DNA of 64,000 nucleotides from Lactococcus garvieae (GCF_016027715.1 NZ_CP065691.1:248001-312000), one strand, 5' to 3'. Shown: positions 53,321-61,071, counted from the stretch's first letter. The notes: generated from the sequence alone by a model not told the origin. A program made the numbers and translations.

Positions 53321-53395
53321 AGTGCCAATTTGGCATAAATAAAACTGTTTATCCGCTGGGCCTAAGGCTTTATTGATGAGCAAAAGGAGAAAAAA
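53321..53395 (+). ncRNA. Candidate L19 leader
   Basis: About 75 nt from the predicted start to ATG 53396, with TGCCAATTTGGCA near its 5' end, then CCGCTGGGCC...AAGG and a GATGAGCAAAAGGAG end that covers the SD. Length, place and the CCGCTGG and GAGCAAAAGGAG parts resemble the autoregulatory L19 leader of Firmicutes. Not checked against the covariance model. Confidence 0.55.
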
Positions 53396-53746
53396 ATGTC
53401 TATTTCATTGATCGAATCTATCAATGCAGGTCAACTTCGTTCAGATATCCCTGAATTCCGCGCTGGAGACACTGTACGTGTTCACGCTAAAGTTGTCGAA
53501 GGAACTCGCGAACGTATCCAAATGTTCGAAGGTGTCGTTATCGCTCGTAAAGGTTCTGGTATCTCAGAAACTTACACTGTTCGTAAAATCTCAAACGGTG
53601 TTGGTGTAGAACGTATCTTCCCACTTCACACTCCACGTGTTGAAAAAATCGAAGTTATCCGTCACGGTCGTGTACGTCGTGCTAAACTTTACTACTTGCG
53701 TGCATTGCAAGGTAAAGCAGCTCGTATCCCTGAACGTCGTAAATAA
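53396..53746 (+). CDS. rplS: 50S ribosomal protein L19
   Basis: 116 aa, standard length; [54 protein letters not shown], ending ARIPERRK. Lies at the 30S-50S interface. Strong SD AAAGGAG. The end of the gene with its terminator is copied 1852 bp downstream (see the repeat entries). Confidence 0.98.
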   Translation: MSISLIESINAGQLRSDIPEFRAGDTVRVHAKVVEGTRERIQMFEGVVIARKGSGISETYTVRKISNGVGVERIFPLHTPRVEKIEVIRHGRVRRAKLYYLRALQGKAARIPERRK

Positions 53747-53780
53747 TTTTGGCTTGTCTAACCGCTCTGTTGAGCGGTTT
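53732..53780 (+). repeat. rplS 3'-end repeat, left copy (possible attL)
   Basis: 49 bp from GAACGTCGTAAATAA through the terminator hairpin to GCGGTTT. Matches 55584-55632 at 45 of 49 positions without gaps. Confidence 0.85.
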
Positions 53781-53785
53781 TTCTT
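53760..53785 (+). terminator. rplS terminator
   Basis: AACCGCTC / GAGCGGTT, loop TGTT, T run. Confidence 0.92.
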
Positions 53786-53844
53786 TTTATTTTAATGACT
53801 TAGAAAAGACATGGAATTATTGGAATTAAAAAAAGGGGGCAATT

Positions 53845-53879
53845 AAAAAACTCACTAGAGTAGTTCTAGTAAGTTTTTT
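53845..53879. terminator. Bidirectional terminator at island left end
   Basis: AAAAAACT-C-ACTAGA (53845-53859) with TCTAGT-A-AGTTTTTT (53865-53879), 5-nt loop. Serves the reverse-strand gene at 54022. Confidence 0.8.
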
Positions 53880-54021
53880 GTTTTTTCCTTCATTCTTCCT
53901 GTAATATGTAAATAAATATCTTGTGTTATTCCACGATATTTTTTCAGAAATTTTGAGAATAATATTTTTGTGTTAATCTCGTGATTTCTTGAGTATTTTT
54001 CGGAAATGCTGTAACTTCAAT

Positions 54022-54711
54022 TTATTCTTTAGATGAGTGATGCAAGTTTTGATTTAGTGCAGTTTTTTCTGACATAATAATTATTTGAGATTGGTTAACA
54101 GGATTACCTACTTTATTCCCATAGTCAATAAGTGCTTTGCGACTATACCAATATACTTTTGAATCTTTGCCAGCTACATATACAGTTGTAGTTGATGGAT
54201 CAGCTGCATACCAAGCTATTCCTTCGTATTTCCATCCACGAGAAGAAAGACTATTTTTTTCGTAGGCATCCATTGTAGTAAAATGTGCACCAATGCCTGC
54301 CGCTGGATTGTATAAACGATAAACAGGTTTAGTAGATTTAATTTGAGAATAGAAGGCCACACCCTCTTTTCTCCAACCATTTTTAGTTGTCAGAACTCTA
54401 ACTTCATAGTTATCAGATGTATAAAGGTGTTCACCAGAACGAGGGTTATATACTCGGAAAATTGCTTTTGTGCTTTGACCTGAAGTACCTTGTGCTCTAA
54501 AGTTAATACCTTCCTGTTTCCAGTCTTTAGAAATTTTAGGTAAAGATTTGTATTCATTTTTGCTGGCAGTATACAAATGTTCCATCGAGACTTTATTATA
54601 TAAACGGTAAACATTTACGGAATCTGCTTTGGTATTTGTAGCAAATATCAAGCTAGCTGTTAGAGTAGTAACAGCAATGAATAATAAAGACAGTGTTTTT
54701 TTCCACTTCAT
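54022..54711 (-). CDS. Secreted DUF5648-type repeat protein
   Basis: 229 aa with an N-terminal signal peptide (KKTLSLLFIAVTTLTASLIF, cleaved after about ATNTKA). The mature part holds three related units of about 45 residues with the pattern VYRLYN...EHLYT...E...L....W..EGI.FY, seen at about 34, 82 and 130, which is the DUF5648 beta-propeller-like unit found on secreted hydrolases. The tail (KVYWYSRKALIDYG...LNQNLHHSSKE) is common in lactococcal secreted proteins. SD AAGGAG. No catalytic domain; possibly cell-wall or carbohydrate binding. Confidence 0.82.
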   Translation of the reverse strand: MKWKKTLSLLFIAVTTLTASLIFATNTKADSVNVYRLYNKVSMEHLYTASKNEYKSLPKISKDWKQEGINFRAQGTSGQSTKAIFRVYNPRSGEHLYTSDNYEVRVLTTKNGWRKEGVAFYSQIKSTKPVYRLYNPAAGIGAHFTTMDAYEKNSLSSRGWKYEGIAWYAADPSTTTVYVAGKDSKVYWYSRKALIDYGNKVGNPVNQSQIIIMSEKTALNQNLHHSSKE

Positions 54712-54874
54712 AAAATTTCTCCTTACCCTTTTATCGTGGTTAGCGCACGTGCTTATTTTAAAATAAAGTACTATTGTATGTTTTAGAGGGTTTTCTCGCT
54801 TTTATACCAAAGTTCTCTTATACTGTTTCACTTTTCCAGAGTTTAAGGAATAAGAATTCTTGTTCTTGTTATCC

Positions 54875-55240
54875 TTATGGTTCACTGATATTCCTATTTT
54901 TTATTTCTTTATTTATAGCAGCTTTCTTAGCCTCAATAATAATACGTAACATTTCACGATCGGACTCATTTAATTCACCACCAGAATAGTTTTCTATACT
55001 GTCTAATATTTGTTCTACTGTCAAGTACGGTATATCAGCAATTTCTTCACGTCCTAGAAGATAATCGACGGAAACGTGGAAGTAGTCGGCTACCTTAGTT
55101 AGTATTTCCGAAGAGGGTGAAGATTGGGTATTTTTCATATTATAAAAATAATTTTCACTAAAACCAAGGTTTGATGCGAGAGATTTCAAGTTTATTTTTC
55201 GTTTCTCTGCTAATATTTTTATTCTTTCAAAAGTAGTCAT
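54875..55240 (-). CDS. Phage-type HTH repressor (Xre family)
   Basis: 121 aa. N-terminal helix-turn-helix (LKSLASNLGFSENYFYNMKN, residues about 17-36) followed by VADYFHVSVDYLLGRE, the common end of Cro/CI-type domains; the short C-terminal part has no peptidase motif. SD GAGAGGATTGAC. Upstream lie two identical ACTAAATATAGT sites (55304-55315, 55436-55447), the first overlapping its own likely -10, so it probably represses itself and a rightward promoter. Confidence 0.85.
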   Translation of the reverse strand: MTTFERIKILAEKRKINLKSLASNLGFSENYFYNMKNTQSSPSSEILTKVADYFHVSVDYLLGREEIADIPYLTVEQILDSIENYSGGELNESDREMLRIIIEAKKAAINKEIKNRNISEP

Positions 55241-55303
55241 GTCAATCCTCTCAAAGGTAGGACAAAAATAAAAGTACTTTTTTAGTATCTATCGATTAAA
55301 TAA

Positions 55304-55315
55304 ACTAAATATAGT
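55304..55315. promoter_or_regulatory. Repressor operator, site 1
   Basis: ACTAAATATAGT, near-palindrome; on the reverse strand it overlaps the candidate -10 TACTAT of the repressor gene. Confidence 0.65.
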
Positions 55316-55422
55316 ACAATTATTTTTGTAAAGAGCTACCCTACAAATTTGGCAATAAACTAAATAAATACAACAAAACACGCCATAAAATAGACTTGAA
55401 AGTATTTTAAGCGCTTTCTTTC

Positions 55423-55447
55423 TATACTATATGGTACTAAATATAGT
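55423..55447 (+). promoter_or_regulatory. Rightward -10 and repressor operator, site 2
   Basis: TATACT (55423-55428) followed by ACTAAATATAGT (55436-55447), identical to site 1 and 132 bp from it. The rightward transcript would run into GGAGGGAG (about 55523-55530) and a short frame ending in PERCK, echoing the L19 C-terminus PERRK, at the right repeat. Confidence 0.6.
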
Positions 55448-55583
55448 TATAGAAGTCAAGTATGAGCTAATAGAAATGCTCACTAATTTATATGTGTTAA
55501 GTAAATTAGGAGTCTTTAATCTGGAGGGAGAAAAATTTATCAAGAAATATTGTTGGTCTCTGTTTGTGCAGACAAGGCGCCCA

Positions 55584-55632
55584 GAACGCTGTAAATAATT
55601 TTGACTTGTCTAACCACTCTGTTGAGCGGTTT
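55584..55632 (+). repeat. rplS 3'-end repeat, right copy (possible attR)
   Basis: 45 of 49 positions identical to 53732-53780, including stop codon and terminator stem (one arm now has a mismatch). Marks the right end of a 1.85-kb island with a secreted protein and a phage repressor; no integrase remains. Confidence 0.8.
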
Positions 55633-55665
55633 CCTTTTCCTAGCTTACGCAAAAGCAAACAAAAA

Positions 55666-55689
55666 GTACCTATATCAAAATAGGTACTG
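55666..55689 (-). terminator. Terminator of the small reverse-strand gene
   Basis: On the reverse strand AGTACCTAT / ATAGGTACT with 6-nt loop followed by TTTTTG. Confidence 0.8.
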
Positions 55690-55693
55690 TCAG

Positions 55694-55852
55694 TTATGCT
55701 ATCGCTTCTAAATTATACACGGCTTCTTCAATGGTATTACCCAAACTGCTTAATGGAGCAGAAGTACTAACCAGAGAAGCTTTAAATAAGTTCGTTGAAG
55801 TATCTAGAGATACTGTGTATTTGAAGTTTTTAGTGTTGTTAGTGAATGTCAT
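55694..55852 (-). CDS. Small protein of 52 aa, unknown
   Basis: Start codon at 55852-55850, stop at 55696-55694. AAAGGGG lies 7 nt before the ATG and a clear terminator begins 5 nt after the stop, so this is very probably a real gene although it is short. The protein starts MTFTNNTKNFKYTVSLDTS and ends NTIEEAVYNLEAIA: no Cys, no TM, Thr/Ser/Asn-rich first half, acidic helical end. I do not recognise the family. Just outside the right rplS repeat. Confidence 0.75.
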   Translation of the reverse strand: MTFTNNTKNFKYTVSLDTSTNLFKASLVSTSAPLSSLGNTIEEAVYNLEAIA

Positions 55853-56083
55853 ATGCATTCCCCTTTCTTGTTTCTCATCGAAAGGACACTATAACGAATA
55901 TAACGAAATTCTATTGCTATTGTAGCACACTATCTTCAAAACACCAAAAAGACCGCTCACAAAGATTGAGAGTTAAACTCTAAGCACGTATTGGATACTG
56001 ATTTATAAGGCTTTATCGTTGCGCGTTGTACTATTAAATGTTAGGATTGAACTTTGCTGTTTATACACAGAATGGGAGATTAT
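55853..56083. other. Intergenic region between the small gene and CPBP gene
   Basis: Contains the likely reverse-strand promoter of the 52-aa gene (TACAAT preceded by TGC, about 55916-55925, or TATATT further in) and a direct repeat ATAACGAA (55890s and 55900s). Nothing else recognised; the CPBP gene has no obvious promoter. Confidence 0.4.
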
Positions 56084-56764
56084 ATGTTAGAACTTTTTAA
56101 AACAACAAAAATAAATCTGTGGTCATTTTTAGCTGCTACAGGTATTATAGCATTAGGCGATTGGGGAGTCATGACTGCTCAGGGCGAAAGTGTGTTGAGT
56201 TTATTTAACTTTACATTTTTAACAATAGCAGGGCTTCTTTCCTTAACCATCTTGCTTGGCTGGCCCGGTGTAAAAAAATTATTTAAAAAAATGAGTAAAG
56301 GTGATTGGAAATGGATAGCTTTTGCCATTCTTGCAGAAATAATTTTGACATACGGCTTTGCGTTTATAGGGGACTTTTTCAAACAGTCGCTGGCTGATAA
56401 TGCAGGTGTAGAAGAGCTCGGTTCAATATTTGATTTGTTCATTTCCATTCCCTTTATAAGTATGAGTCTTGTGGGAGAAGAGTTATTTATTGCTACCTTA
56501 TTTATTTTAGTCTTCATGATAGCGAATAAATTTGGAGGAGAAAAACAAACAATCATAATCGCAGCAATAGCTTCATTAGCAATATTTGGTCTCAGTCATT
56601 ATGGTGTTTATGACGGAAATTTATATCAATGTATTGTGGTAATTGGAATGGCCCATATCCCCACGATGTATGCCTGGTTAAAAACTGAAACACTATGGGT
56701 GCCTATCCTCATACATGTTATATATGATGTGTTGCTGCTTTCGCTTTCTACATTATTAGCTTAG
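56084..56764 (+). CDS. CPBP family intramembrane protease homologue
   Basis: 226 aa from ATG 56084 with GGGAG upstream. About six TM helices. Motif 1 has the paired glutamates E132-E133 (VGEELFIATLF) but lacks the Arg normally four residues later; motif 2 GLSHYGVYDGN and motif 3 HVIYDVLLL supply the histidines and Asp. Such proteins often act in bacteriocin self-immunity or prenyl-protein processing; no bacteriocin gene is seen except possibly the small gene at 55694. Confidence 0.85.
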   Translation: MLELFKTTKINLWSFLAATGIIALGDWGVMTAQGESVLSLFNFTFLTIAGLLSLTILLGWPGVKKLFKKMSKGDWKWIAFAILAEIILTYGFAFIGDFFKQSLADNAGVEELGSIFDLFISIPFISMSLVGEELFIATLFILVFMIANKFGGEKQTIIIAAIASLAIFGLSHYGVYDGNLYQCIVVIGMAHIPTMYAWLKTETLWVPILIHVIYDVLLLSLSTLLA

Positions 56765-56788
56765 ATAATTCAGAAAAAGTTATATCTT

Positions 56789-56815
56789 AAAGTCGTCACA
56801 AATGATGGCTTTTTT
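56789..56815 (+). terminator. CPBP gene terminator
   Basis: AAAGTCGTCA / TGATGGCTTT (two G-U), loop CAAA, T run. Confidence 0.75.
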
Positions 56816-56970
56816 GTATACCTAAAAGGGAAAGTCAGGGCGCAATTTTAGATGAAGGAGAAATAAAAGAGTTTATATAATTCTTTCTTACAAATATGTA
56901 AGAAGAGGTAAGCTAAAAGAGAGTAAAATAATAGTTGTTAAACAAACTAGAGAATCAGGAGCATACAAAA

Positions 56971-57318
56971 ATGAAAAAAGTATTACTAGGTTTAGTTGCA
57001 GTGGCACTATTACTTATTGGCGGTGGTTATACATGGTATCACTCACAATATGGAGGACAAGATTACTATATACAAATACATAAAGATGGAGAAAAACTGA
57101 CGCAGAAAACCCAAGATGGTGGGACTTGGCACGGTTTTGGCTATGATGAAAAAGCATACAGTAAAACAGGGCAAGAAAAAGAGTTGAAATTTACGACTGT
57201 TCGCAATCTCAGACAGGAGGCTTACCTGAAGCTCATCTGGAATCGAAAAAATGGGGTCATAAGCTGGGAAGAAGTTCAAAAGAAAGATGTACCAGAAAAA
57301 GCACTAAATAATATTTAG
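56971..57318 (+). CDS. YxeA-like protein (DUF1093)
   Basis: 115 aa from ATG 56971 with AGGAG upstream. N-terminal TM or uncleaved signal (VLLGLVAVALLLIGGGYTWY), then a small beta domain YYIQIHKDGEKL...YDEKAYSKTGQEKELKFTT, typical of the YxeA/DUF1093 family, which is predicted to adopt an OB-like fold. Role unknown; in bacilli such genes often accompany antimicrobial-peptide transporters. Confidence 0.85.
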   Translation: MKKVLLGLVAVALLLIGGGYTWYHSQYGGQDYYIQIHKDGEKLTQKTQDGGTWHGFGYDEKAYSKTGQEKELKFTTVRNLRQEAYLKLIWNRKNGVISWEEVQKKDVPEKALNNI

Positions 57319-57503
57319 AAAGAAGACTAGATAGATGGAACCGACCAAACAATAAACTAATCGGCTCTAAGTAGACGTATCAGTTTATTTTTAAAAAGCA
57401 AATGCAGAAAGTTCTTATCTCTGGATGGCGAAACTTTCTGTCACGTTTTTCCACCGTGACTTTTTTATTATCAAAAGTTAACACTACCCTTCTAAAATTT
57501 TGC
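57319..57503 (+). other. 3' region of the yxeA-like gene
   Basis: No ORF of note. Contains a hairpin CAGAAAGTT / AACTTTCTG (57404-57439) and a terminator GTCACG / CGTGAC (57440-57460) with TTTTTT, which probably ends the upstream transcript about 150 nt past the stop. Confidence 0.6.
57440..57466 (+). terminator. Terminator
   Basis: GTCACG (57440-57445) / CGTGAC (57455-57460), six T. Confidence 0.8.
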
Positions 57504-57625
57504 TATACTCATTTTAAGTCAGATATAGGGGCAGATCCCCGAAATAAACTATTTACTATCTTTGCTACAAATGTCTGTCTTCGCTTTCTCTAAGTGTCTC
57601 GGTAATATTTAGAGGAGGCTTTTTT
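57501..57625 (+). ncRNA. Candidate small RNA
   Basis: Extended -10 TGCTATACT (57501-57509) gives a start near 57516. A small hairpin GGGG/CCCC (57528-57540) follows, and the RNA would end at a 15-bp stem (57583-57597 with 57605-57619, four G-U) and TTTTTT (57620-57625). Length about 110 nt. No ORF with an SD inside. Flanked by terminators. Confidence 0.5.
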
Positions 57626-57711
57626 AGTAACATAAGCTAACATGTGTGTTGTATGAATATGTTATCTTAGAAAAGGCAAATTAATTATATAGATTAAAAT
57701 TTCCTGAATGC

Positions 57712-57743
57712 AAAAGTCGTACCTTGCCAATACGACTTTTTTT
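57712..57743 (+). terminator. Strong terminator in intergenic region
   Basis: AAAAGTCGTA / TACGACTTTT, 9-nt loop, seven T. The 57626-57711 stretch before it has no gene, so it may end another short RNA or guard the next promoter. Confidence 0.85.
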
Positions 57744-57793
57744 GTCACTTATTTTACAAAATAGGGAAAGCTTTCCTATTTAACAGTTTATAT

Positions 57794-57843
57794 AAGAAAA
57801 CGGAAACCGCTTTCTTGTAAGTCTCAAAGCTCTATGTTAAAAT
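57794..57843 (+). promoter_or_regulatory. Palindromic operator and promoter of lipoprotein gene
   Basis: Interrupted palindrome AAGAAA-A-CGG-AAA-CCG-C-TTTCTT (57794-57816). Inside it GGAAACCGCTTTCT (57802-57815) matches cre at 12 of 14. It abuts -35 TTGTAA (57815-57820), 17 bp, extended -10 TGTTAAAAT (57835-57843). Confidence 0.75.
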
Positions 57844-57869
57844 GAAAGAAAAGAAAAAGGGAGAGTTTT

Positions 57870-58442
57870 ATGAACAAAAAAATTATCTCATTATTGGCTA
57901 CTTCTGTTTTATCATTGGGAGTACTGACTGCTTGCGGTTCTAGTACGGATAAAACTGAAGAATCAAAAACTGAACAATCTGCAGAAGTTTTCGCTGGAGC
58001 AACTGCGGGTACTGATAGTTTTGACACTCTGTCTAAGGGACTTTCTAAGGATGGAGCTTGGATTGCTGCAATTACTAAAGATTTAGATGCTGCAGATAAG
58101 ACGTTGAAAGTAGACGGTGATTTTAAAAACAAAGAAGGAGAAACTGCTCGGAAACTTGCTCTTTATACCCAAGACGCTGAAAGAAAAGTGACCGATCGTT
58201 ATACTTTAACTGTAGATACTTTAGAAGTTAATTCCCCTAATTTTTATATTTCCAATGGTACAGTAAAAGGAAATGTTGAAGTTAATGCCGAAGGCTTCCA
58301 TGGTCAAACTGGAAAGGGAGTTGAAGGAGAAGCTATGATCGATGGTGATCTTATCTTTAAAAATAAAGATTTAATGGATACTTATAATAAGCTTCCTAGT
58401 GAAGAACAAGTTAAAGTAACAGGGGAAACAAAAGTAAAATAA
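57870..58442 (+). CDS. Lipoprotein, unknown function
   Basis: 190 aa. Signal peptide with lipobox VLTAC, acylated Cys 22, then a Ser/Thr/Glu/Lys-rich linker to about residue 40 and a compact domain rich in D-x-D and V-x-V patterns (TKDLDAADKTLKVDGDFKNK, VKGNVEVNAEGFHG). No catalytic motif. SD AAAGGGAGA. Its promoter is overlapped by a palindrome, so expression is probably repressed by a specific factor or CcpA. Confidence 0.82.
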   Translation: MNKKIISLLATSVLSLGVLTACGSSTDKTEESKTEQSAEVFAGATAGTDSFDTLSKGLSKDGAWIAAITKDLDAADKTLKVDGDFKNKEGETARKLALYTQDAERKVTDRYTLTVDTLEVNSPNFYISNGTVKGNVEVNAEGFHGQTGKGVEGEAMIDGDLIFKNKDLMDTYNKLPSEEQVKVTGETKVK

Positions 58443-58464
58443 AAAAGGGGGAAATCCCTTTTTT
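58441..58464 (+). terminator. Lipoprotein gene terminator
   Basis: AAAAAAGGG / CCCTTTTTT, 6-7 nt loop. Confidence 0.85.
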
Positions 58465-58637
58465 ATTACACAAACATATGGCATTTACTATGCCCTAATA
58501 TCAATAAAAGTTTTACGATTCTAATTCCTTGTTTTCCTAATTGTAAAATTATAGAATTTTATTATGAGTAATATTCAGAAAATTTATAGAGTGCTAGAGT
58601 TATAACGTTGGCTACTGTAACCAGAAAGGAGTTAAGT

Positions 58638-59135
58638 ATGATGCAAGTCTTGACAGCAGTGAAGAACAGATATTTATATAAGAAAGTAAAAAAAGCAAGA
58701 GAAGGTTGGCATCCATATTTAACTTTAGATAACTCAAAAGAAGCGCTTAAGTATTATGAAGAAGTTTTTGGAGCTCAAAGTATCACTCAAGTGCCGCTTC
58801 ACAGCGATTTTGCAGATGATTTTGGAGTAGAAGCTGACAAGACAAGTGATTGGACGGTACACTCGCAATTTGAAGTTTTGGGTACGACAATTATGGCTGC
58901 AGATAATTTTCACAAGGATAGACTGTCTTACAGTCAACCCGCAGTGTTAATAGATCTGCACACAGAAGATGAGCGAGCAATGACTCAAGCAAAAGAATTT
59001 TGGGAAAAAATTGTAAGGTCTGATAGAGTAACGATAAACACCAAATTTGAAAAACAATTTTGGGGTGGCACTATGGGTCATATAACAGATGAATATGGCG
59101 TCTGTTGGCTTATCCATGTCCATCCTTGCTTATAA
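58638..59135 (+). CDS. VOC/PhnB-like glyoxalase-fold protein
   Basis: 165 aa from ATG 58638 with AAAGGAG upstream (an in-frame start at 58608 has none). HPYLTLDNSKEALKYYEEVFGA is the first beta-alpha unit of the vicinal-oxygen-chelate fold, and the end FWGGTMGHITDEYGVCWLIHV is typical of PhnB-like proteins. Substrate unknown. Ends 20 nt before the esterase gene, so the two are probably one operon. Confidence 0.85.
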   Translation: MMQVLTAVKNRYLYKKVKKAREGWHPYLTLDNSKEALKYYEEVFGAQSITQVPLHSDFADDFGVEADKTSDWTVHSQFEVLGTTIMAADNFHKDRLSYSQPAVLIDLHTEDERAMTQAKEFWEKIVRSDRVTINTKFEKQFWGGTMGHITDEYGVCWLIHVHPCL

Positions 59136-59155
59136 AAATATTTTGGAGGTATCAA

Positions 59156-60109
59156 ATGGTTAAAAGAATTTCTTTAGAACAAGCAGCGCTCGAATTTAGT
59201 GAAGCAAATGCACCTCACCCGCGTATTTATGAACTTCCTGTTGATGAAGGCAGAGACTTATTGAATGAGGTACAGGATTCACCTGTGGAAAAAGCAGAAG
59301 TGAATATTGAAGATATAGATGTTGATACAGGTGAATGGGGAAAAATTAATGTCCGTTTTGTTCGCCCTCTTGATCAAAATAAAAAATTACCCGTCATATT
59401 TTATATTCACGGGGCAGGTTGGGTCTTTGGCAATGCACATACGCATGACAAACTTATCCGTGAATTAGCTGTGAGTACGAATTCGGTTGTCGTTTTTCCA
59501 GAGTATTCGCTCTCTCCCGAAGCAAAATATCCCACAGCAATAGAGCAAAACTATGCTGTATTACAGAGTTTAAAGAATCTTGCAGAAGAGAAACAGCTTG
59601 ACCTGAGTCGTTTAACTGTGGCAGGTGATTCTGTGGGTGGAAATATGGCCACTGTCATGACTATTATGACAAAGCAAAGAGGTGGTCAAAGCATTAAGCA
59701 ACAGCTTTTATATTATCCGGTCACTGATGCGAACTTTGACACAGAGTCTTATAATGAATTCGGGGAAAATTATTTTTTAACTAAAGAAGGTATGAAATGG
59801 TTCTGGGATCAATATACGACAAGTGATAAAGAGAGAGCAGAAATAACTGCCTCACCACTTCAAGCAACAAAAGAAGATTTGACAAGCCTTCCACCCGCTC
59901 TAATTATAACTGGAGAAGCAGATGTACTTCGAGACGAAGGCGAAAACTATGCGCGCAAGTTAAGAGAAGCTGGTGTAGAAGTGACTCAAGTTCGTTTTCA
60001 AGCGATCATCCATGACTTTGTAATGGTAAATTCAATGAACGAAACAAATGCTACACGTGGGGCAATGCTACTTTCTACAAATTGGCTTAAGAGTCAGAAT
60101 AACAAGTAA
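59156..60109 (+). CDS. Alpha/beta-hydrolase, HSL-type esterase
   Basis: 317 aa from ATG 59156 with GGAGG. Oxyanion-hole motif HGAGWVFG (about 85-92), nucleophile S159 in GDSVGG, Asp in ADVLRDEGE and His in IIHDFVMVN complete the triad of the hormone-sensitive-lipase family. Expected to split short-chain esters. The in-frame start at 59105 lies inside the previous gene. Second gene of a two-gene operon with terminator. Confidence 0.9.
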   Translation: MVKRISLEQAALEFSEANAPHPRIYELPVDEGRDLLNEVQDSPVEKAEVNIEDIDVDTGEWGKINVRFVRPLDQNKKLPVIFYIHGAGWVFGNAHTHDKLIRELAVSTNSVVVFPEYSLSPEAKYPTAIEQNYAVLQSLKNLAEEKQLDLSRLTVAGDSVGGNMATVMTIMTKQRGGQSIKQQLLYYPVTDANFDTESYNEFGENYFLTKEGMKWFWDQYTTSDKERAEITASPLQATKEDLTSLPPALIITGEADVLRDEGENYARKLREAGVEVTQVRFQAIIHDFVMVNSMNETNATRGAMLLSTNWLKSQNNK

Positions 60110-60115
60110 GTGTAT

Positions 60116-60144
60116 AGAACATCAAGGATTTGATGTTCTTTTTT
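60116..60144 (+). terminator. Esterase operon terminator
   Basis: AGAACATCAA / TTGATGTTCT, loop GGAT, T run. Confidence 0.9.
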
Positions 60145-60272
60145 TGTGCTTAATCTCCTCTGAAAAGTGAAAAGAAGCTGATTTAAATTATCAAAGCATT
60201 TTTGTTTTGAAAAGATAGTGTGATAGAATGAAAGATAGGTAAAAATCGTCAAAAGTGATGAAGAGGATAGAC

Positions 60273-61001
60273 ATGCTGAACTTTCAGGAACGTGTAAAAA
60301 ATAAAGAAAATAAGTTAACCGAGTTGGAAGAAGATTTGGTGGACTATATTCTGAAAAACAAAGAAGAAATTAGCCAAACAAAGATTGTTATATTGTCACA
60401 AAAATTTTACACAGTGCCAAATACAATCACGCGCTTCTGTAAGAAACTAGGCTATGATAATTTCTCTGAATTTAAGCTTAATCTCAAGCAAGAATTATTA
60501 ACGCCAGAAATAACAAATCCTCATAGGGAAATTATTTTAAAGAACTTTGATCTTATCGATAAAGAGCGAGAACTTAGAGTGGTTCAATTAATGCACAGGG
60601 CTAAGTCGGTTAATTTCTATGCTTTAGATCAGACGGGACTTTTGACTAAAATGTATGTAAAGAGTCTTTTTGCTTTGGATGACAAGTTTCAATTTTTTGA
60701 ATATCAACAAGAGATGAAAAAGAAAATACTAAACTCATCTAACGAACTTTTCTTTTTTGTTTCTTTATCGGGAGAAACTTCATCTGTTTTGGAATTGGCA
60801 GAAATGGCCAAAGAAAGACACCATAAGATTATTAGTCTTACTACTCTAAAAGAGAACCCATTAGTTCAAATATCCGATATTCCGCTTTATTGCTTAACAA
60901 AAAAGGAAGAAGTGAATGGCTATGACACAACCGACAAAACGCCATTACTTTTAATTTTACAGTCTCTTTATTATGCTTATCGTGGAATTTTACACATCTA
61001 A
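60273..61001 (+). CDS. RpiR-family transcriptional regulator
   Basis: 242 aa from ATG 60273 with AGAGGAT upstream (GTG 60255 has no SD). N-terminal HTH-6 domain (VILSQKFYTVPNTITRFCKKLGYDNFSEFK, about 40-70) and a C-terminal SIS domain (FFFVSLSGETSSVLELAEMAKE). RpiR proteins sense sugar phosphates. It directly precedes the PTS gene and is its likely regulator. Confidence 0.9.
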   Translation: MLNFQERVKNKENKLTELEEDLVDYILKNKEEISQTKIVILSQKFYTVPNTITRFCKKLGYDNFSEFKLNLKQELLTPEITNPHREIILKNFDLIDKERELRVVQLMHRAKSVNFYALDQTGLLTKMYVKSLFALDDKFQFFEYQQEMKKKILNSSNELFFFVSLSGETSSVLELAEMAKERHHKIISLTTLKENPLVQISDIPLYCLTKKEEVNGYDTTDKTPLLLILQSLYYAYRGILHI

Positions 61002-61005
61002 AAAT

Positions 61006-61033
61006 ACACTTTTTCTAGGGGAAGTGTTTTTTT
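61006..61033 (+). terminator. rpiR gene terminator
   Basis: ACACTT / AAGTGT with a U/G-rich loop and seven T. Confidence 0.7.
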
Positions 61034-61044
61034 AGTAGTTTAAC

Positions 61045-61071
61045 TGAAAGCGCTTTACATTGTGGTACTAT
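61045..61071 (+). promoter_or_regulatory. PTS gene promoter with cre-like site
   Basis: Cre-like TGAAAGCGCTTTACA (61045-61059; symmetric but one base longer than the 14-bp consensus) overlaps the -35 region; extended -10 TGGTACTAT (61063-61071). Confidence 0.65.

Noticed and set aside
55731-55925. Plus-strand 64-aa ORF opposite the small reverse-strand gene
   Set aside because: No SD; the reverse-strand frame has an SD and a terminator, so the plus-strand one is the shadow.
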